Source of the DNA: Oceanospirillaceae bacterium
GTDB taxonomy: Bacteria; Pseudomonadota; Gammaproteobacteria; Pseudomonadales; Balneatricaceae
NCBI GenBank assembly: GCA_023954795.1
Contig: JAGSHA010000208.1
Coordinates: forward strand, 1 to 6,090
Direction of reading: 5' to 3'
Length of the DNA stretch: 6,090 bases
Shown: piece after piece, positions 4,557 to 6,090 of the stretch
Layout: the number at the start of each line of letters is the position of its first letter
How positions within the stretch are numbered: position 1 is the first letter of the stretch
The notes under the pieces: model-generated
Database searches by the model: none
Seen by the model: the letters and a program-made list of their open reading frames with translations, nothing else
Told to the model about the DNA's origin: nothing
Translations under genes and position numbers: made by a program

Positions 4557-6041
4557 TTATTTTTTGTCGGGCGGACTCAGGCCGGGTGGTTGTGCCGCGG
4601 GGGTACTCAGTGATTCGCTGAGTTGAGAGGCCACCGGATAAGCGCAGTAATCCGCTGCATACCATGCACTGGCTCGATGATTTCCGCTGATCCCCGTGCC
4701 GCCAAAGGGCAGGGCACTGGATGCACCGGTGAGGGGGCGATTCCAATTGATGAGCCCCGCCCGGACGGCTTGATCAAATTGGTGAAAGACCTGTGGGTTG
4801 TCACTTAGCACCCCGGCGGACAGGCCGAAACGGGTGTTGTTGGCTTCCTGAATCGCATGATCAACATCGGTAACCCGAATCACCTGCAGTAATGGGCCAA
4901 AACACTCGTTGTCTTCTCGGTTTTTTATCGGAGTAACGTCGATCAGGCCGGGCGTGAGATAGGCGTGATCGGTGTCTGGACGGGTCAGGGGGACCAGCGG
5001 CTGTGCACCTTGGGAGATGAGCGCGTGTTCCGCAGACAGTACGTTATCGGCCGCCTGATTGCTGATCAGTGCACCCATAAAAGGGGGTGGTTGCTGGTTA
5101 TAAGCACCGACCTGGATCTGACCGATGGCAGCGATCAACGCCGCAATAAAACGATCGCCCTCGACGCCAGTGGGTACCAGCAAGCGGCGGGCACAAGTGT
5201 AGCGCCGACCCGAGGTGACATACGCCGATTGAATTGTATGAAATACCGCCGCCTCTGTGTCTTTTACATCGGTGACCAGCAGAGGGTTGTTGCCACCCAT
5301 CTCCAGCGCCAGAATTTTTTCAGGTTGTCCGGCAAATTGCTGGTGCAGGTAACAACCAGTGGTGGCACTGCCGGTAAAGTAGAGTCCGTTGACCTGAGGA
5401 TGGGCGGCGAGTGCCGCGCCGGTATCCCGGTCACCTTGTACCAGATTGAGTACCCCGTCGGGCAGTTCCGCTTTTTGCCACAGATGGATCAGCAGTTCAG
5501 CGGTGCGGGGTGTCAGTTCGCTGGGTTTAAAAATGATGGTGTTGCCCGCCAGCAGGGCAGGCATGATATGCCCGTTAGGCAGATGCGCAGGGAAATTGTA
5601 GGGGCCAAAAATGCCGACGACCCCATGGGGGCGATGTTGTAACCGGGTGATCAGGTCGTTCTGACTGCTCTCCCTGTTGGGGGTGCGTTCCTGATACGCC
5701 CGAATGGAGATCTCCGCTTTTCCGAGCATCGCCGTGACTTCGGTTTCGGCTTCCCAGAATGGCTTGCCGGTCTCTTGTCCGATGGTATCCGCTAATAAAA
5801 TACGGTAATGATCCACGACCTCGTTAAAGCGTCTGACCTGAGCCACGCGTTGCTCAAAGGTGTGGCCTGCCCATGCAGGAAAGGCTGTTATTGCGGATGT
5901 GACCGCGAGATCGACCTGAGCTGCGGTGGCTGCACGTCCTTTCCAGATCTGTTCACCGTTACCCGGGTTGAGCGATTCCATCGGACTGCCTTCACCGGCG
6001 ATCCAATCGCCATTGATAAACAGTGATGCTACAGGATTCAT
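4557..6041 (-). CDS. astD: N-succinylglutamate 5-semialdehyde dehydrogenase (AstD), catalytic Cys position altered
   Basis: This is the AST-pathway aldehyde dehydrogenase that oxidises N2-succinylglutamate 5-semialdehyde to N2-succinylglutamate with NAD+. It has 494 residues, normal for AstD (about 490). Aldehyde-dehydrogenase landmarks are present: oxyanion Asn in FGPYNFPAHLPNGH (N149), FKPSE (171-175), nucleotide-binding FTGSATTG (222-229), general base Glu247 in LEMGGNNP, the ExFGP motif (379-383), NWNRPLTGA and PFGGTGISGNHRASAWYAADYC. The nucleophile motif, AGQRCTCARR in E. coli AstD, reads SGRRYTCARR here. Tyr281 (codon TAC) replaces the catalytic Cys and Arg279 replaces the conserved Gln. 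Cys283 remains two residues later. The reading frame is otherwise undamaged. The start has GGAGG 5 bases upstream and overlaps the astA stop (ATGA). It lies in an operon with astA upstream and astB downstream. Family assignment is secure, but activity is uncertain. Confidence 0.95.
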   Translation of the reverse strand: MNPVASLFINGDWIAGEGSPMESLNPGNGEQIWKGRAATAAQVDLAVTSAITAFPAWAGHTFEQRVAQVRRFNEVVDHYRILLADTIGQETGKPFWEAETEVTAMLGKAEISIRAYQERTPNRESSQNDLITRLQHRPHGVVGIFGPYNFPAHLPNGHIMPALLAGNTIIFKPSELTPRTAELLIHLWQKAELPDGVLNLVQGDRDTGAALAAHPQVNGLYFTGSATTGCYLHQQFAGQPEKILALEMGGNNPLLVTDVKDTEAAVFHTIQSAYVTSGRRYTCARRLLVPTGVEGDRFIAALIAAIGQIQVGAYNQQPPPFMGALISNQAADNVLSAEHALISQGAQPLVPLTRPDTDHAYLTPGLIDVTPIKNREDNECFGPLLQVIRVTDVDHAIQEANNTRFGLSAGVLSDNPQVFHQFDQAVRAGLINWNRPLTGASSALPFGGTGISGNHRASAWYAADYCAYPVASQLSESLSTPAAQPPGLSPPDKK

Positions 6042-6090
6042 GTTGACCTCCCTTTGAGTTCGACGATGCGCAATGTATCCCCCGCGCTAA
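6038..6090 (-). CDS. astA: Arginine N-succinyltransferase (AstA), C-terminal end only
   Basis: Only the last 16 complete codons lie in the window, reading SAGDTLRIVELKGRST and a TGA at 6040-6038. The SAGDTLRIVEL stretch resembles the AstA C-terminus (E. coli HAGDRVRLVRL). The stop overlaps the astD ATG as ATGA, a 4-base overlap typical of translationally coupled operon genes. AstA transfers succinyl from succinyl-CoA to arginine, the first step of the pathway, and astA-astD-astB is the usual order. The identification rests on a short tail plus context, and AruF/AruG-type paralogues cannot be excluded. Confidence 0.8.
   Translation of the reverse strand, partial: SAGDTLRIVELKGRST

Noticed and set aside
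4965..5642. 225-codon plus-strand frame opposite astD (also 3774-4241 opposite astB)
   Set aside because: These are shadow frames opposite well-conserved enzymes, with no motifs, signals or ribosome-binding sites.

Overview
The window looks like chromosomal DNA from a gammaproteobacterium. It carries a CpxRA-type envelope-stress two-component system with a divergent CpxP/Spy-like periplasmic gene, next to part of an arginine succinyltransferase (AST) operon. Both are typical of gammaproteobacteria. The balanced base composition and the pairing of these loci would suit a marine or pseudomonad-like lineage, but I cannot name a genus. There are no tRNA or rRNA genes, CRISPR arrays, insertion sequences or other mobile DNA.

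Left part (1-1042). A CpxP/Spy-family gene lies on the minus strand (109-615), followed on its 3' side by a perfect 11-bp hairpin without a U-tract (49-80). The 430-base gap between its start and the divergent cpxR gene is rich in signals. It has two perfect CpxR boxes (GTAAA-N5-GTAAA at 691-705 and 966-980), -10-like elements for cpxP and cpxR, and a textbook minus-strand Rho-independent terminator (721-757). That terminator cannot serve any annotated gene. With a cpxP-like leftward promoter beside the second box and two strong hairpins in between, it outlines a candidate CpxR-controlled small RNA of about 200 nt (about 721-920, minus). This is the most interesting lead in the window.

Centre (1046-3197). 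cpxR and cpxA are on the plus strand with a 1-nt overlap, so they are translationally coupled. The kinase has an unusually Asp/His-rich stretch in its periplasmic sensor region, and the CpxP-like protein has His/Met/Gly-rich ends. Metal sensing is therefore possible but unproven. An imperfect hairpin (3144-3180) separates the convergent cpxRA and ast transcripts.

Right part (3198-6090). On the minus strand, in transcription order, are the 3' end of astA, then astD, then astB. Junctions are tight: a 4-nt overlap for astA/astD and 12 nt for astD/astB. Together they turn arginine plus succinyl-CoA into succinylornithine and process succinylglutamate semialdehyde. astE does not follow astB. In AstD, the position of the catalytic nucleophile cysteine (GQRC in the family) reads GRRY, so this copy may be catalytically dead or may carry a sequencing error. 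The rest of the protein is intact.
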